Shown in pieces: positions 26,834-34,977 of a stretch of DNA of 64,000 nucleotides. The DNA is taken from contig SFIQ01000001.1 of the NCBI GenBank assembly GCA_004555265.1, positions 124,001 through 188,000 on the forward strand, in the 5' to 3' direction. The notes beneath the pieces were generated by a model that ran no database searches, was not told the origin of the DNA, and saw nothing but the letters and a program-made list of their open reading frames with translations. Every line of letters begins with the position of its first letter. Position 1 is the stretch's first letter. The translations under genes were made by a program, and so were the position numbers. This DNA is from Ruminococcus sp. (GTDB lineage: Bacteria; Bacillota; Clostridia; Oscillospirales; Acutalibacteraceae).

Positions 26834-27976
26834 TCATACAAATGCAAACTGTATTGTCAGCATTTGCGCATCTTGCACATACATAATATCAGAATACTTT
26901 TTCAAAAAACTGCGGTCAGCCTTTTGCGCCAAAGTGTAAATCTCGCCGTTATCAATTAAATCGGCAAATGCTTCTGCATAGATTTCGCTGTTTGTAAAAC
27001 GGATTTCAAATGTTTTTTCACCGTTTTGCACTGCCTTTTTCATCGTGTCCTCTATGCGCGCGCGGGCAGCGGTATTGTATTCCGCAAACAACAAATGCTC
27101 GTACACAAAGTAATTATACTGTTCATAAATACATTGATTGTCCGACGGCGACATATCCAGGTGATTGCCTTGTACATCCGCATCTGACACATTAAAATAC
27201 GAATGGCTATATCGGTCAATGGCAACGGAATCCATATCGTCCCAGGTGGCATCTACATAATAATGCTGTCCTTCTAAAATGACCAAGTTCCACATATGTC
27301 CCTCGGATTCCCCTGTGGCATTGATGCCTGTTCCGGTTACCAGATAATTTTGAATACCGACACGGTTCAATAAAAGCTGGAACGCCCTTGCGTACCCTTC
27401 GCAAACCGCCCTACCGCCGACTAATGCGTCAAACGCTGTATACCCCGAGCCGTCTGCAGTTTCATAGACCAAGCGTGCACAAACCGCATCATGCAAATAC
27501 AACTCGATTGCATACACATCGGCATTTGACGGAACACCGTTTAATACTTCCTGCACCGCCGATTCCAACGCCGCGGCATTTGCGTTACAGGTTTCACGGT
27601 CGCAAGTATACTGTGGTACAAAATAGGCTTTTGCACCGCGCTTTACAATTTGGCTTTCATTTTGCATACACAGTAAGTCCGGATTGTCATAGGACAACGC
27701 CTGAAACATTTTTTGGAATTCTTCTTCTGAAAGAACGGGAATTTCAATTTCATCCGGATGATTCCGAATCTGTGCAAGAATGCGGTTGTATGCAATCTTT
27801 CCGTCCGCAGATAACGACGAATAATAATACAGCACCCGTTCTTGGGGGTCAAAAGTCAACTGCTCCTCCGCCTGTGAAAAATCCGTTGGAATCCACATTT
27901 GGAAATCCACACACTTCACAAGAATGAAGAGCCATATCAATATTGCCGTAATCAAAAGTATACAGGCTTTTTTCAT
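26834..27976 (-). CDS. Secreted transglutaminase-like protein
   Basis: This 380-aa protein has an N-terminal membrane helix (about 4-24) that acts as signal anchor. A transglutaminase/protease-like core in the C-terminal half has a plausible catalytic triad: Cys in GRAVCEGYARAF, His in EGHMWNLV and Asp in YYVDATWDD. Such proteins in Clostridia are usually extracytoplasmic. Whether this one cross-links, hydrolyses or only binds is unknown. It lies 9 bases after the LCP-like gene and just before folE. The link to folate genes may be positional only. Confidence 0.8.
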   Translation of the reverse strand: MKKACILLITAILIWLFILVKCVDFQMWIPTDFSQAEEQLTFDPQERVLYYYSSLSADGKIAYNRILAQIRNHPDEIEIPVLSEEEFQKMFQALSYDNPDLLCMQNESQIVKRGAKAYFVPQYTCDRETCNANAAALESAVQEVLNGVPSNADVYAIELYLHDAVCARLVYETADGSGYTAFDALVGGRAVCEGYARAFQLLLNRVGIQNYLVTGTGINATGESEGHMWNLVILEGQHYYVDATWDDMDSVAIDRYSHSYFNVSDADVQGNHLDMSPSDNQCIYEQYNYFVYEHLLFAEYNTAARARIEDTMKKAVQNGEKTFEIRFTNSEIYAEAFADLIDNGEIYTLAQKADRSFLKKYSDIMYVQDAQMLTIQFAFV

Positions 27977-27985
27977 ACCGTCTCC

Positions 27986-28828
27986 TTATTGCGCGCTTTG
28001 CAACGGCTCAACCGTCACGGAATCGCGCAATGCAATATACACATTGACAAGACCGTTTGTATCCGTTAAATCCACAATCGAAAAATCTGTATCGGAAAGA
28101 TTAAACAATGTGTTGAATTGTTTTTCGCGGTTGTTTGTGGCCATAGACTGTAAGGTATCTTCTACCAAAGCGGCAGTTGCCCGGCTTTTGCCGTTTACAT
28201 CGGCATAGCGCAAATATTTCGTGAACAAATCTCCTGTAAGCGTTTGCACACCTGCATCTAAATACAAACTGAAATCTTCGCCGCGGTAGGCAATCGGTGC
28301 AAATATTTCCATCGAAATATCCCCCACTGCTGAAATTGCCTTTTTTAAGTTACTTTCCGTCAACTTAATATATCGGTCGATTTGTATGCCGTATGCAGAC
28401 GAAACCGCATTTTTCAAGCCCGCCATACCGTTTTTTTCAAATATCGTCTGAAAATCAGCCTCCGAGCTTGGAGCGGCGAGGGTGTTCGTATCCAAAGCGC
28501 ACACAGACAGTACATTCTTTTCGGCATCGGTGCGCAAAATGGCCAACAATGTAAGTTGATTATCGGTATCACAGCAAAGCAACAGCACAGCGGAATCCCG
28601 TACAACCACGGGAAGAACCGATTCGGTGGTTGTTTCGGCGGTTGTGTCCGCATCGTCCGGCGATTGCAACAGATTTTGCAAATCAAAATTTAATGATTTC
28701 ATAAAAATTAAAGTTGACACACTGCCAAACACCAAAACAAAAGCGACAAACGCGACAATAAACGCACGAAAGCGCTTTGTTTTTTCCTGTTTTTCGCTTG
28801 TAAAGCGAAGTTCTTTTTTCTTGCGCAT
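27986..28828 (-). CDS. Divergent LytR-CpsA-Psr (LCP)-like membrane protein
   Basis: This 280-aa protein has a basic N-terminus, one membrane helix (about 22-46), then an extracytoplasmic region whose order of motifs follows LCP enzymes: AVLLLCCDTDNQLTLLAI, AYGIQIDRYIKL, LDAGVQTLTGDLFTKYLRY. LCP enzymes attach glycopolymers to peptidoglycan. The key Arg of the usual PRDT motif is replaced (ALDTNT), and the C-terminal Arg-Gln pair is missing, so it may be inactive or bind a different ligand. It heads the run LCP-transglutaminase-fol. The -10 TATACT (28870-28865) has a TGn extension. Confidence 0.65.
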   Translation of the reverse strand: MRKKKELRFTSEKQEKTKRFRAFIVAFVAFVLVFGSVSTLIFMKSLNFDLQNLLQSPDDADTTAETTTESVLPVVVRDSAVLLLCCDTDNQLTLLAILRTDAEKNVLSVCALDTNTLAAPSSEADFQTIFEKNGMAGLKNAVSSAYGIQIDRYIKLTESNLKKAISAVGDISMEIFAPIAYRGEDFSLYLDAGVQTLTGDLFTKYLRYADVNGKSRATAALVEDTLQSMATNNREKQFNTLFNLSDTDFSIVDLTDTNGLVNVYIALRDSVTVEPLQSAQ

Positions 28829-28908
28829 CCCGTCAGCTCCCGTCGCGTGTAATAAAACAAGAATAGTATAGCATATTCCGTACGGATTTAAAAGTAAAAT
28901 CGGTAAAT

Positions 28909-28942
28909 AAAAAAACGGGACTGCAAAAAAATGCAGTCCCGT
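28909..28942 (-). terminator. Terminator of the MFS gene
   Basis: The 11-bp stem ACGGGACTGCA/TGCAGTCCCGT (28915-28925 and 28932-28942) encloses a 6-base loop and is followed on the minus strand by seven T (28915-28909). Confidence 0.92.
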
Positions 28943-28952
28943 AAAAATTGTT

Positions 28953-30326
28953 TTAAATATTCGTATCAGGCTGATATTTCTTTTTCAATATCACAACCGG
29001 AATTAAAATGAAAATTGCCACTGCGGCGGACGCCCAAAACATTACGGCGCCCGGTGCCGATGTGACCACACCGTATTCATTGGTATAGGTAACCGACGAA
29101 ACCCGACATACCAAATTCCCAATAAACGGACCGACAATCATCGGAATCAATACATAGAAAATCATACGAATGCCCTGAAACACACCGACTTTCCCCGCAG
29201 GCATAAAGTCACGCACCGAAGCGTTGGTGGCAATGGAGAACAGCGCCCAACCTAACAGCGCGGGCACGGCACAGACGAAAAACACCACCACATTCTCAGC
29301 AAAGCCTGCGGCGACAAGCCCTGCCACATACAACAGAACCGAAAAAATCAAGAATTTCTCTTTGCCGATTTTGTCCATCAAATTTCCGGTGAAAACAAGC
29401 AAAGCAATCGCGGCAATAACAACAACCGCCGCCAAAATGACGGTTGTCGGTGTTAAGGACGACAAAATGCTGTTCAAGCTGAAATTTAAAACATTCCCGA
29501 GATAGATGAATATATACGGAAAAAAGACTTGAAACGCCGTAGCAGACAGGCAATACGCCGTGAGCGCCAAATACAAGCGTTTATTATCTTTGACAACCGA
29601 GGGCTTAAAGCCATACAGCAAATCCTTCAAATAGGATTCGCTGACCTCGGTATGGATTTCGCCATCTTTCAATGATACCAAACCGATGACACCGCAAACG
29701 GTAACAATCGCACCGAGCACGAGGAAAAAGACATCGTAACCGATACCGCTGACAGCCCCTGCAAGCCCCATAACCGCCGCAGTTGCAAGCAAAGGTAAAA
29801 TGGCCAAAACACTTTCAACCGTTGCGCGGTTTTGGGTGGAAGAAACATCCGTAACCCACGCATTAAACGCCGCATCATTGCCGCCGGAACCGATAAATGA
29901 CATCACACAGTCCATCACAATCACAATCGCAACGGTAACGGTTAAAATCTGAATTTCATCCGTGAAATGAAACAAAGACGCCGTGTTATCCCGAGAAATC
30001 ACACCGAAAACTGCCGTCGTGAGCCCCCACAGGATATAACCGAACGCAATAAACCGTTTGCGATTGCCAACCTTATCACTCCAAGTTCCGAATAAAAAGG
30101 TTGCGCCAACTGCACAAAGCGCGCTGAGCGCCACCATCAAGTTGATTGCTGTCATCACATCAATGGAACGGTCCACCGCAATTTGGGAAGCGCCGTTGTA
30201 AATCGCATTATATAAGAAGGTGTTAAACAGCATATTTTCAACAGCCCACGCAATTTGCCCCATAAAACCAAACAGAATTACATTGAACCAAATACGCCCG
30301 CCGAGTTTTGATGTGTTCTTTGCCAT
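28953..30326 (-). CDS. MFS transporter, GPH/SLC45-like
   Basis: This 457-aa protein has about 12 membrane helices. The loop between helices 2 and 3 reads FGTWSDKVGNRKRFIAFG, the major-facilitator signature with the charge pattern of the sugar-cation (GPH/SLC45-like) groups. The mid-protein loop (about 225-245) is short. It could import or export a sugar or glycoside, but the substrate is not predictable. It is monocistronic, with a promoter and palindromic leader upstream and a terminator downstream. Confidence 0.8.
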   Translation of the reverse strand: MAKNTSKLGGRIWFNVILFGFMGQIAWAVENMLFNTFLYNAIYNGASQIAVDRSIDVMTAINLMVALSALCAVGATFLFGTWSDKVGNRKRFIAFGYILWGLTTAVFGVISRDNTASLFHFTDEIQILTVTVAIVIVMDCVMSFIGSGGNDAAFNAWVTDVSSTQNRATVESVLAILPLLATAAVMGLAGAVSGIGYDVFFLVLGAIVTVCGVIGLVSLKDGEIHTEVSESYLKDLLYGFKPSVVKDNKRLYLALTAYCLSATAFQVFFPYIFIYLGNVLNFSLNSILSSLTPTTVILAAVVVIAAIALLVFTGNLMDKIGKEKFLIFSVLLYVAGLVAAGFAENVVVFFVCAVPALLGWALFSIATNASVRDFMPAGKVGVFQGIRMIFYVLIPMIVGPFIGNLVCRVSSVTYTNEYGVVTSAPGAVMFWASAAVAIFILIPVVILKKKYQPDTNI

Positions 30327-30337
30327 ACAATCCCTCC

Positions 30338-30367
30338 GCTATACTTTTTTAACAAAAAAAGTATAGC
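30338..30367. promoter_or_regulatory. Perfect palindrome over promoter and leader of the MFS gene
   Basis: The 13-bp arms GCTATACTTTTTT and AAAAAAGTATAGC flank a 4-base centre. On the minus strand the first arm contains the -10 (TATACT) and the last base of the second arm touches the Shine-Dalgarno of the MFS gene. It could be an operator or an RNA hairpin that hides the ribosome-binding site. Confidence 0.65.
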
Positions 30368-30388
30368 ATAAGAAATAAAGAAATGCAA
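30360..30388 (-). promoter_or_regulatory. Promoter of the MFS gene
   Basis: On the minus strand TTGCAT (30388-30383), 17 bases, TATACT (30365-30360) with a TGC extension. The transcription start would fall inside the palindrome at 30338-30367. Confidence 0.7.
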
Positions 30389-30405
30389 TATTGCCAAAAA
30401 GAAAA

Positions 30406-30443
30406 AGGATACTGTAAAAAACTTTCGTTATTTTACAGCTCCT
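30406..30443 (-). terminator. Terminator hairpin, copy 2 of a repeated element (after clpX)
   Basis: An imperfect version of the repeated hairpin: on the minus strand GAGCTGTAAAA, a CGAAAG-containing centre, then TTTTTTACAGT followed by ATCCTTTTTC. It lies 14 bases after the clpX stop. Confidence 0.75.
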
Positions 30444-30456
30444 TCTATCTTTTGGG

Positions 30457-31749
30457 TTAGCCGGCATCTCGCGGGGTTTTCGCTCCGGAGACTTTTCCGG
30501 CCGAGGATGTTTCCGTCAACGGTTTTTCACCGTTTATGACACAGCCCTTTGTGACAATCACCTTGTGAACCGTTGTGTTGGACGGAATTTCATACATAAT
30601 CGGCAACAGTGTTTTTTCCATAATCGCCCGAAGTCCGCGTGCACCCGTATTCTTTTCCAGCGTTAAATCAGCAATCGCCTCCAGAGCATCGGGCTGGAAT
30701 TCCAACGTGACGCCGTCCATTTGGAACAACGCCGCATACTGCTTCAAGAGCGCATTTTTGGGCTCGGAAAGAATCTGAATTAACGCGTCGCGATTCAGGT
30801 TATTGAGTGTGGTAATGACCGGTAAACGCCCGACAAGCTCGGGAATTAAACCGTATTTCACCAAATCCTGCGGAATCACTTTTGAATAGATTTTATCCGC
30901 ATCGGTTTTCTCCGCAGAGACCAATTCACTGCCGAAGCCTAACACCTTATTACCTGTGCGCTTTTCTACGATTTTTTCAATCCCGTCAAACGCACCGCCG
31001 CAAATAAAAAGGATGTTGGTGGTATCAATTTGAATGAACTCCTGCTGCGGATGCTTTCTGCCACCTTGCGGAGGCACATTGGAAACCGTACCCTCCAAAA
31101 TTTTCAACAGTGCCTGTTGTACGCCCTCACCGCTGACATCGCGCGTAATAGAGGGATTTTCGGACTTTCGCGCAATTTTGTCGATTTCGTCTACATAGAT
31201 AATGCCTTTTTCGGCACGCTCCACATCAAAATCCGCAGCCTGTATCAGGCGCAACAAAATATTTTCGACATCTTCGCCGACATAGCCCGCCTCTGTCAGC
31301 GTTGTTGCATCTGCAATCGCGAAGGGAACATCTAAAATCTCTGCCAAGGTCTGCGCAAGCATGGTTTTGCCGACACCCGTAGGGCCTAACAAAATCACAT
31401 TGCTTTTTTGGATATTAACATCCGACTTTTGGCCATAGTAAATACGCTTATAGTGGTTATACACCGCTACGCTGAGCGCGACCTTCGCATCATCCTGCCC
31501 GATGACATATTCGTCGAGGTGTGCCTTAATCTCCTGCGGCTTCGGTAAAACCTTTTCCGCCTTAGCGGCAGACTTTCTTTTGCCGCGGGCGGCAGGTGCG
31601 CCATCCTCCACAATTTCCATACAAAGCTCTATGCATTCATCGCAAATACATACGCCGGGGCCTGCAATCAGCTTTTCAACTTCGTCCTGAGATTTGCCGC
31701 AGAAAGAACAACGCACGGTTTTTTCTCTGCTGTCGTTATCTCTCGCCAT
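30457..31749 (-). CDS. clpX: ATP-dependent Clp protease ATPase subunit ClpX
   Basis: This 430-aa AAA+ unfoldase feeds substrates to ClpP. The N-terminal zinc domain has C14, C17, C36 and C39. The AAA+ core has GPTGVGKTMLAQ, YVDEIDKIA and a sensor-2 region in NTGARGLRAIME. The pore-loop YVGED and the ClpP-binding IGF-type loop (VLGFGSE) are seen. A short Ala/Lys insert near 55-65 links the zinc domain to the core. It follows clpP by 24 bases in the order tig-clpP-clpX. Confidence 0.97.
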   Translation of the reverse strand: MARDNDSREKTVRCSFCGKSQDEVEKLIAGPGVCICDECIELCMEIVEDGAPAARGKRKSAAKAEKVLPKPQEIKAHLDEYVIGQDDAKVALSVAVYNHYKRIYYGQKSDVNIQKSNVILLGPTGVGKTMLAQTLAEILDVPFAIADATTLTEAGYVGEDVENILLRLIQAADFDVERAEKGIIYVDEIDKIARKSENPSITRDVSGEGVQQALLKILEGTVSNVPPQGGRKHPQQEFIQIDTTNILFICGGAFDGIEKIVEKRTGNKVLGFGSELVSAEKTDADKIYSKVIPQDLVKYGLIPELVGRLPVITTLNNLNRDALIQILSEPKNALLKQYAALFQMDGVTLEFQPDALEAIADLTLEKNTGARGLRAIMEKTLLPIMYEIPSNTTVHKVIVTKGCVINGEKPLTETSSAGKVSGAKTPRDAG

Positions 31750-31773
31750 AGTAAAAGTTCTCCTTAGAAGCTC

Positions 31774-32355
31774 TTATCGTTTATAAAAAATCTTATCCAC
31801 CAAGCCGTAATCCAGCGCTTCCTCCGCCGACAGGAAGTTGTCGCGCTCGGTATCGCGCGCAATCTGCTCAATCGGTTTACCGGTATTTTCTGCCAAAATC
31901 TTATTGAGTTTTTCACGCGTGCGCAAAATGTGGCGTGCAACAATATCGATTTCGGTTGCCTGCCCCTGCGCACCGCCGCTGGGCTGATGAATCATAATTT
32001 CGCTGTTCGGCAAAGCATAGCGCTTGCCCTTTGCACCGGACGACAGCAAAAATGCCCCCATACTTGCCGCCATACCCATACAAATGGTGGAAACATCACA
32101 TTTGATGTACTGCATTGTGTCATAAATCGCAAGACCTGCGGTCACAGAGCCGCCGGGACTGTTGATATACAAACTGATGTCTTTTTCATTATCCTGCCCT
32201 TCGAGGTACAAAAGCTGTGCCACGACCAAGCTCGCTGTTGCGTCGTTGACTTCATCCGAAAGCACAATGATGCGGTCATTGAGCAAGCGTGAATAAATAT
32301 CGTACGAACGCTCGCCACGACTGGTCTGTTCAACAACATAAGGAACCAATGCCAT
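31774..32355 (-). CDS. clpP: ATP-dependent Clp protease proteolytic subunit ClpP
   Basis: This 193-aa serine protease forms the proteolytic barrel. The catalytic Ser is in CMGMAASMGAFLL and the His in MIHQPSGGAQGQ, with an Asp further on (ERDNFLSAEEA). Length and motifs are normal. A leader of about 128 bases separates it from tig and holds a small hairpin (around 32389-32416) but no clear terminator. Confidence 0.97.
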   Translation of the reverse strand: MALVPYVVEQTSRGERSYDIYSRLLNDRIIVLSDEVNDATASLVVAQLLYLEGQDNEKDISLYINSPGGSVTAGLAIYDTMQYIKCDVSTICMGMAASMGAFLLSSGAKGKRYALPNSEIMIHQPSGGAQGQATEIDIVARHILRTREKLNKILAENTGKPIEQIARDTERDNFLSAEEALDYGLVDKIFYKR

Positions 32356-32483
32356 AAATAATACCTCCTAAATTTCAACGGTGAAACGCGCAAAGCCTCC
32401 GCAAGACTGCGGAAAGCGTTCTGCGCGCCCACCGTAAAGTAAGACCGAATTCAGTATTGACAGAGAAAATAAGAGTTAATCAC

Positions 32484-33929
32484 TTATTCTTCGGTTTCTG
32501 CCTTTTTTGCGGTTTTCTTAGCAGCCGTTTTCTTCTCAGCCGGTTTTTTCTCAGCAGCCTTCTTGGGCGCCGCTTTCTTTGCCGCAGGCTTCTTTTCCCC
32601 TTCTGCCTTGTCATCCTTCTTCGCGGCGGTCTTTTTCGCAGCGGCTTTTTCCTCGGTAACGACTGCATTGTCTACGATGAAATCCATTGCCTTTTTCGCC
32701 TGTAAGTCTTTGGTAAGGGCTTCTTCGGAAACTGCCTTTTTCACGGCTTCAATATCCATATTGTATGCGTCGGCAAACTTCTTATATTCCGCTTCCAACT
32801 CTTCTTCCAAAACGGTGATTTTCTCAACTTCGATAATCTTTTCAATCGCCAAATCAAGCTTCACCTGTTTTTCGGCAGAGGCTTTATAACCCTCACGGAA
32901 TTTTTCAACATCCATACCTGTGTACTGCAAATAGGTTTTCAAATCCAAGCCCTGCATTTGCAATCTGTACGCAAACTCGTCGATGTTACTGTCGATTTTC
33001 TTTTCAATCATCGCCTGCGGGATTTCCGCTTTAACGCCATCCGCAACCATTTCCATCAACGCATTGTTCACTTCGTTATCCGCTTCTGCTTTTTTGGATT
33101 TTTCAAGGTCAGCCTTGATGCTCTTTTTCAGTTCCTCTACGGTATCTTTATCGCTGACATCTTTAACGAATTCATCATCCAAAGCAGGAAGCTCTTTCAC
33201 TTTGATTTCGTGCAGTTTGATTTTGAATACGGCATCTTTATCAGCAAGCCCTTCGTGGTAGTCCTTCGGGAATTTCACATTGACATCGAATTCCTCACCG
33301 GTTTTGTGCCCGATAATCTGATCTTCAAAGCCCGGAACAAACTGTCCGGAACCGATGGTCAGCTCATAGCCTTCCGCCTTGCCGCCTTCAAATGCCTCGC
33401 CGTCTACATAGCCATCAAAATCGATGACGGTGATGTCACCTTTTTTCACGGCTCTGTCTTCCACAGTAACCATACGCGCATTCTGTTCCAGCATACGGTT
33501 GAGTTCCGCTTTAACTTCATCCGCGGAAACCTTGCAGGACTTCTTGGTGGCTTTTAAGCCTTTGTATTCGCCAAGTTCGATTTCCGGTTTGACGGTTACT
33601 TTTAACTTTAAGACAACGCCGTCCTTGCCCATTTCGGGAACTTCCAAATCGAAGGGCGTGTCCACAATTTCAAGCCCGGCTTCTTTGATGGCCTCCTCGA
33701 CAGCGTCGGGATATAAAATCTCCAAAGCGTCTTCATAGAAAACGCCTTCGCCGTACATTTTCTCGATGAAAGAACGAGGTGCTTTACCTTTTCTGAACCC
33801 GTGAACGGTGATGTTCTTTCTCTGCTTGAGATAAGCTTTATTCACCGCCGCCTCAAAGGCAGCGCCGTCAATCGCAATCTCCAGCTGCCAGGTGTTTGTC
33901 TCGACCTTGTTGGATGATTTTAAACTCAT
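32484..33929 (-). CDS. tig: Trigger factor with Lys/Ala-rich C-terminal tail
   Basis: This 481-aa ribosome-associated chaperone and prolyl isomerase has an N-terminal ribosome-binding domain with FRKGKAPRSFIEK (the FRxGxxP motif), an FKBP-type domain (about 160-245, FDGYVDGEAFEGG) and a C-terminal chaperone domain. The last 60 residues or so are an added low-complexity tail built of KKTAAKK, KKPAAKK and KKAAPKK blocks, resembling histone H1-type tails. Such a tail could bind RNA or DNA or the ribosome surface (inference). It is first in tig-clpP-clpX. Confidence 0.95.
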   Translation of the reverse strand: MSLKSSNKVETNTWQLEIAIDGAAFEAAVNKAYLKQRKNITVHGFRKGKAPRSFIEKMYGEGVFYEDALEILYPDAVEEAIKEAGLEIVDTPFDLEVPEMGKDGVVLKLKVTVKPEIELGEYKGLKATKKSCKVSADEVKAELNRMLEQNARMVTVEDRAVKKGDITVIDFDGYVDGEAFEGGKAEGYELTIGSGQFVPGFEDQIIGHKTGEEFDVNVKFPKDYHEGLADKDAVFKIKLHEIKVKELPALDDEFVKDVSDKDTVEELKKSIKADLEKSKKAEADNEVNNALMEMVADGVKAEIPQAMIEKKIDSNIDEFAYRLQMQGLDLKTYLQYTGMDVEKFREGYKASAEKQVKLDLAIEKIIEVEKITVLEEELEAEYKKFADAYNMDIEAVKKAVSEEALTKDLQAKKAMDFIVDNAVVTEEKAAAKKTAAKKDDKAEGEKKPAAKKAAPKKAAEKKPAEKKTAAKKTAKKAETEE

Positions 33930-33968
33930 TTACATATTCCTCCTGAATTGTAAAGCATTAACTTACTT

Positions 33969-33977
33969 ATTATAACA
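33969..33977 (-). promoter_or_regulatory. Extended -10 promoter of tig-clpP-clpX
   Basis: Minus-strand TGTTATAAT lies about 40 bases before the tig ATG and is identical to the element before glf. No good -35 is visible 16-18 bases upstream, so the TG extension probably compensates. Confidence 0.5.
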
Positions 33978-34004
33978 GAATGCATTGAAAAATGCTACCC
34001 TTTT

Positions 34005-34703
34005 TTACGATTTTATTATTTCTATCACTTTTGGACAAAATTTCAGGTAATCCCCCGATAAAAGTGCAAATTTTGTGCCATAAAATGTGTCCTGAAACGC
34101 CAAATGCGCCGCGCCGCCGTGTAAATGGGCATAATAGCAACGGGAAATTTGTTCGTCTTTCAGTAAATCCAAAAACGGTGCGCATTGCTGTGTCAAGGAA
34201 ATCGGCGGGTAATGGAGAAATACGATCGGTTCACCGCCGAGTGCGCGCCCGGCATCAATGGAGGTTTTCAAACGCTGCACCTCGCGAAGCATAACCTTGT
34301 CCGGCTCGCTTTGTGTATCGTCATAAAACCAACCGCGTGTGCCGCAAATGCTGAAACCGCCGACGCGATACGCATTGTTATGCAAAATGTGCAAGGTAGA
34401 AAAGCCGTTATTTTCAAAAAATGCTTCCATTTTACGGCGCGTGTTCCACCAATAATCATGATTGCCCTTTAAAATAATTTTTTGCCCGGGCAAAGCGTCT
34501 AAATACGCAAAATCCGCTTTTGCCTGTTCCAATGACATCGCCCACGAAATATCGCCCATTAAGACAACCGTATCCGAAGGCGCAACCAAGGCATGCCAAT
34601 TTTTTGTGAGACGCTCGACATAATCGTCCCACCCTTTAAAGATATTCATTGGCTTGTCCGTTGAAAAGGACAAATGCGTATCTCCGATAGCAAAAATTGA
34701 CAT
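34005..34703 (-). CDS. Calcineurin-like metallophosphoesterase
   Basis: This 232-aa cytoplasmic phosphoesterase has metal-site motifs in order: IGDTH (the D-x-H), GDISW, GNHDYWW and, later, FLHYPP and YAHLHGG. These coordinate a two-metal centre. Its substrate is unknown; relatives in Firmicutes hydrolyse phosphodiesters or phosphoproteins. ATG 34703 is chosen because GAGG lies 9 bases upstream; ATG 34718 overlaps that site. It is not clearly linked to its neighbours. Confidence 0.85.
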   Translation of the reverse strand: MSIFAIGDTHLSFSTDKPMNIFKGWDDYVERLTKNWHALVAPSDTVVLMGDISWAMSLEQAKADFAYLDALPGQKIILKGNHDYWWNTRRKMEAFFENNGFSTLHILHNNAYRVGGFSICGTRGWFYDDTQSEPDKVMLREVQRLKTSIDAGRALGGEPIVFLHYPPISLTQQCAPFLDLLKDEQISRCYYAHLHGGAAHLAFQDTFYGTKFALLSGDYLKFCPKVIEIIKS

Positions 34704-34773
34704 TATTGATAACCTCATTTATGCATAAATGCAATGAAAACTCAAAAACTACGGTTGAAAGGAGGCAAACAAA

Positions 34774-34926
34774 ATGAACGAAATCAAATGTAACGTCAGC
34801 AACTGCGTATATCACGAAGGGAAAACCACCTGCACCGCAGATGAAATTATGGTCGGCTGCCAATGCAGCCACGAACCCTGCAAGTGCAGTGAAACCGAGT
34901 GCGGCACATTCCAGGCGAAAAACTGA
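34774..34926 (+). CDS. Small Cys-rich DUF1540-like protein
   Basis: This 50-aa protein has eight Cys residues (positions 6, 11, 20, 29, 31, 36, 38, 43). The pattern IKCNVSNCVYHEG, then CTADEIMVG, and ending in ECGTF, fits DUF1540, a family of short metal-binding-like proteins common in Clostridia. GAAAGGAGG lies 8 bases before the ATG, a very strong ribosome-binding site. It is followed at once by a terminator, so it is a single-gene transcript. The function is unknown; zinc binding is likely from the Cys spacing. Confidence 0.85.
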   Translation: MNEIKCNVSNCVYHEGKTTCTADEIMVGCQCSHEPCKCSETECGTFQAKN

Positions 34927-34945
34927 AACAGCCGAATAAAACGAG

Positions 34946-34973
34946 GAGAGTGGTAAAACTGCCACTCTCTTTT
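34946..34973. terminator. Bidirectional terminator between DUF1540 gene and thrC
   Basis: The stem GAGAGTGG/CCACTCTC (34946-34953 and 34962-34969) with an 8-base loop is followed by TTTTCGTTTTA. It ends just before the thrC stop at 34978. Confidence 0.88.
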
Positions 34974-34977
34974 CGTT

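Noticed and set aside
32457..32889. Plus-strand frames opposite the trigger factor tail
   Set aside because: The low-complexity Lys/Ala tail gives Phe/Ala-rich antisense frames by chance.
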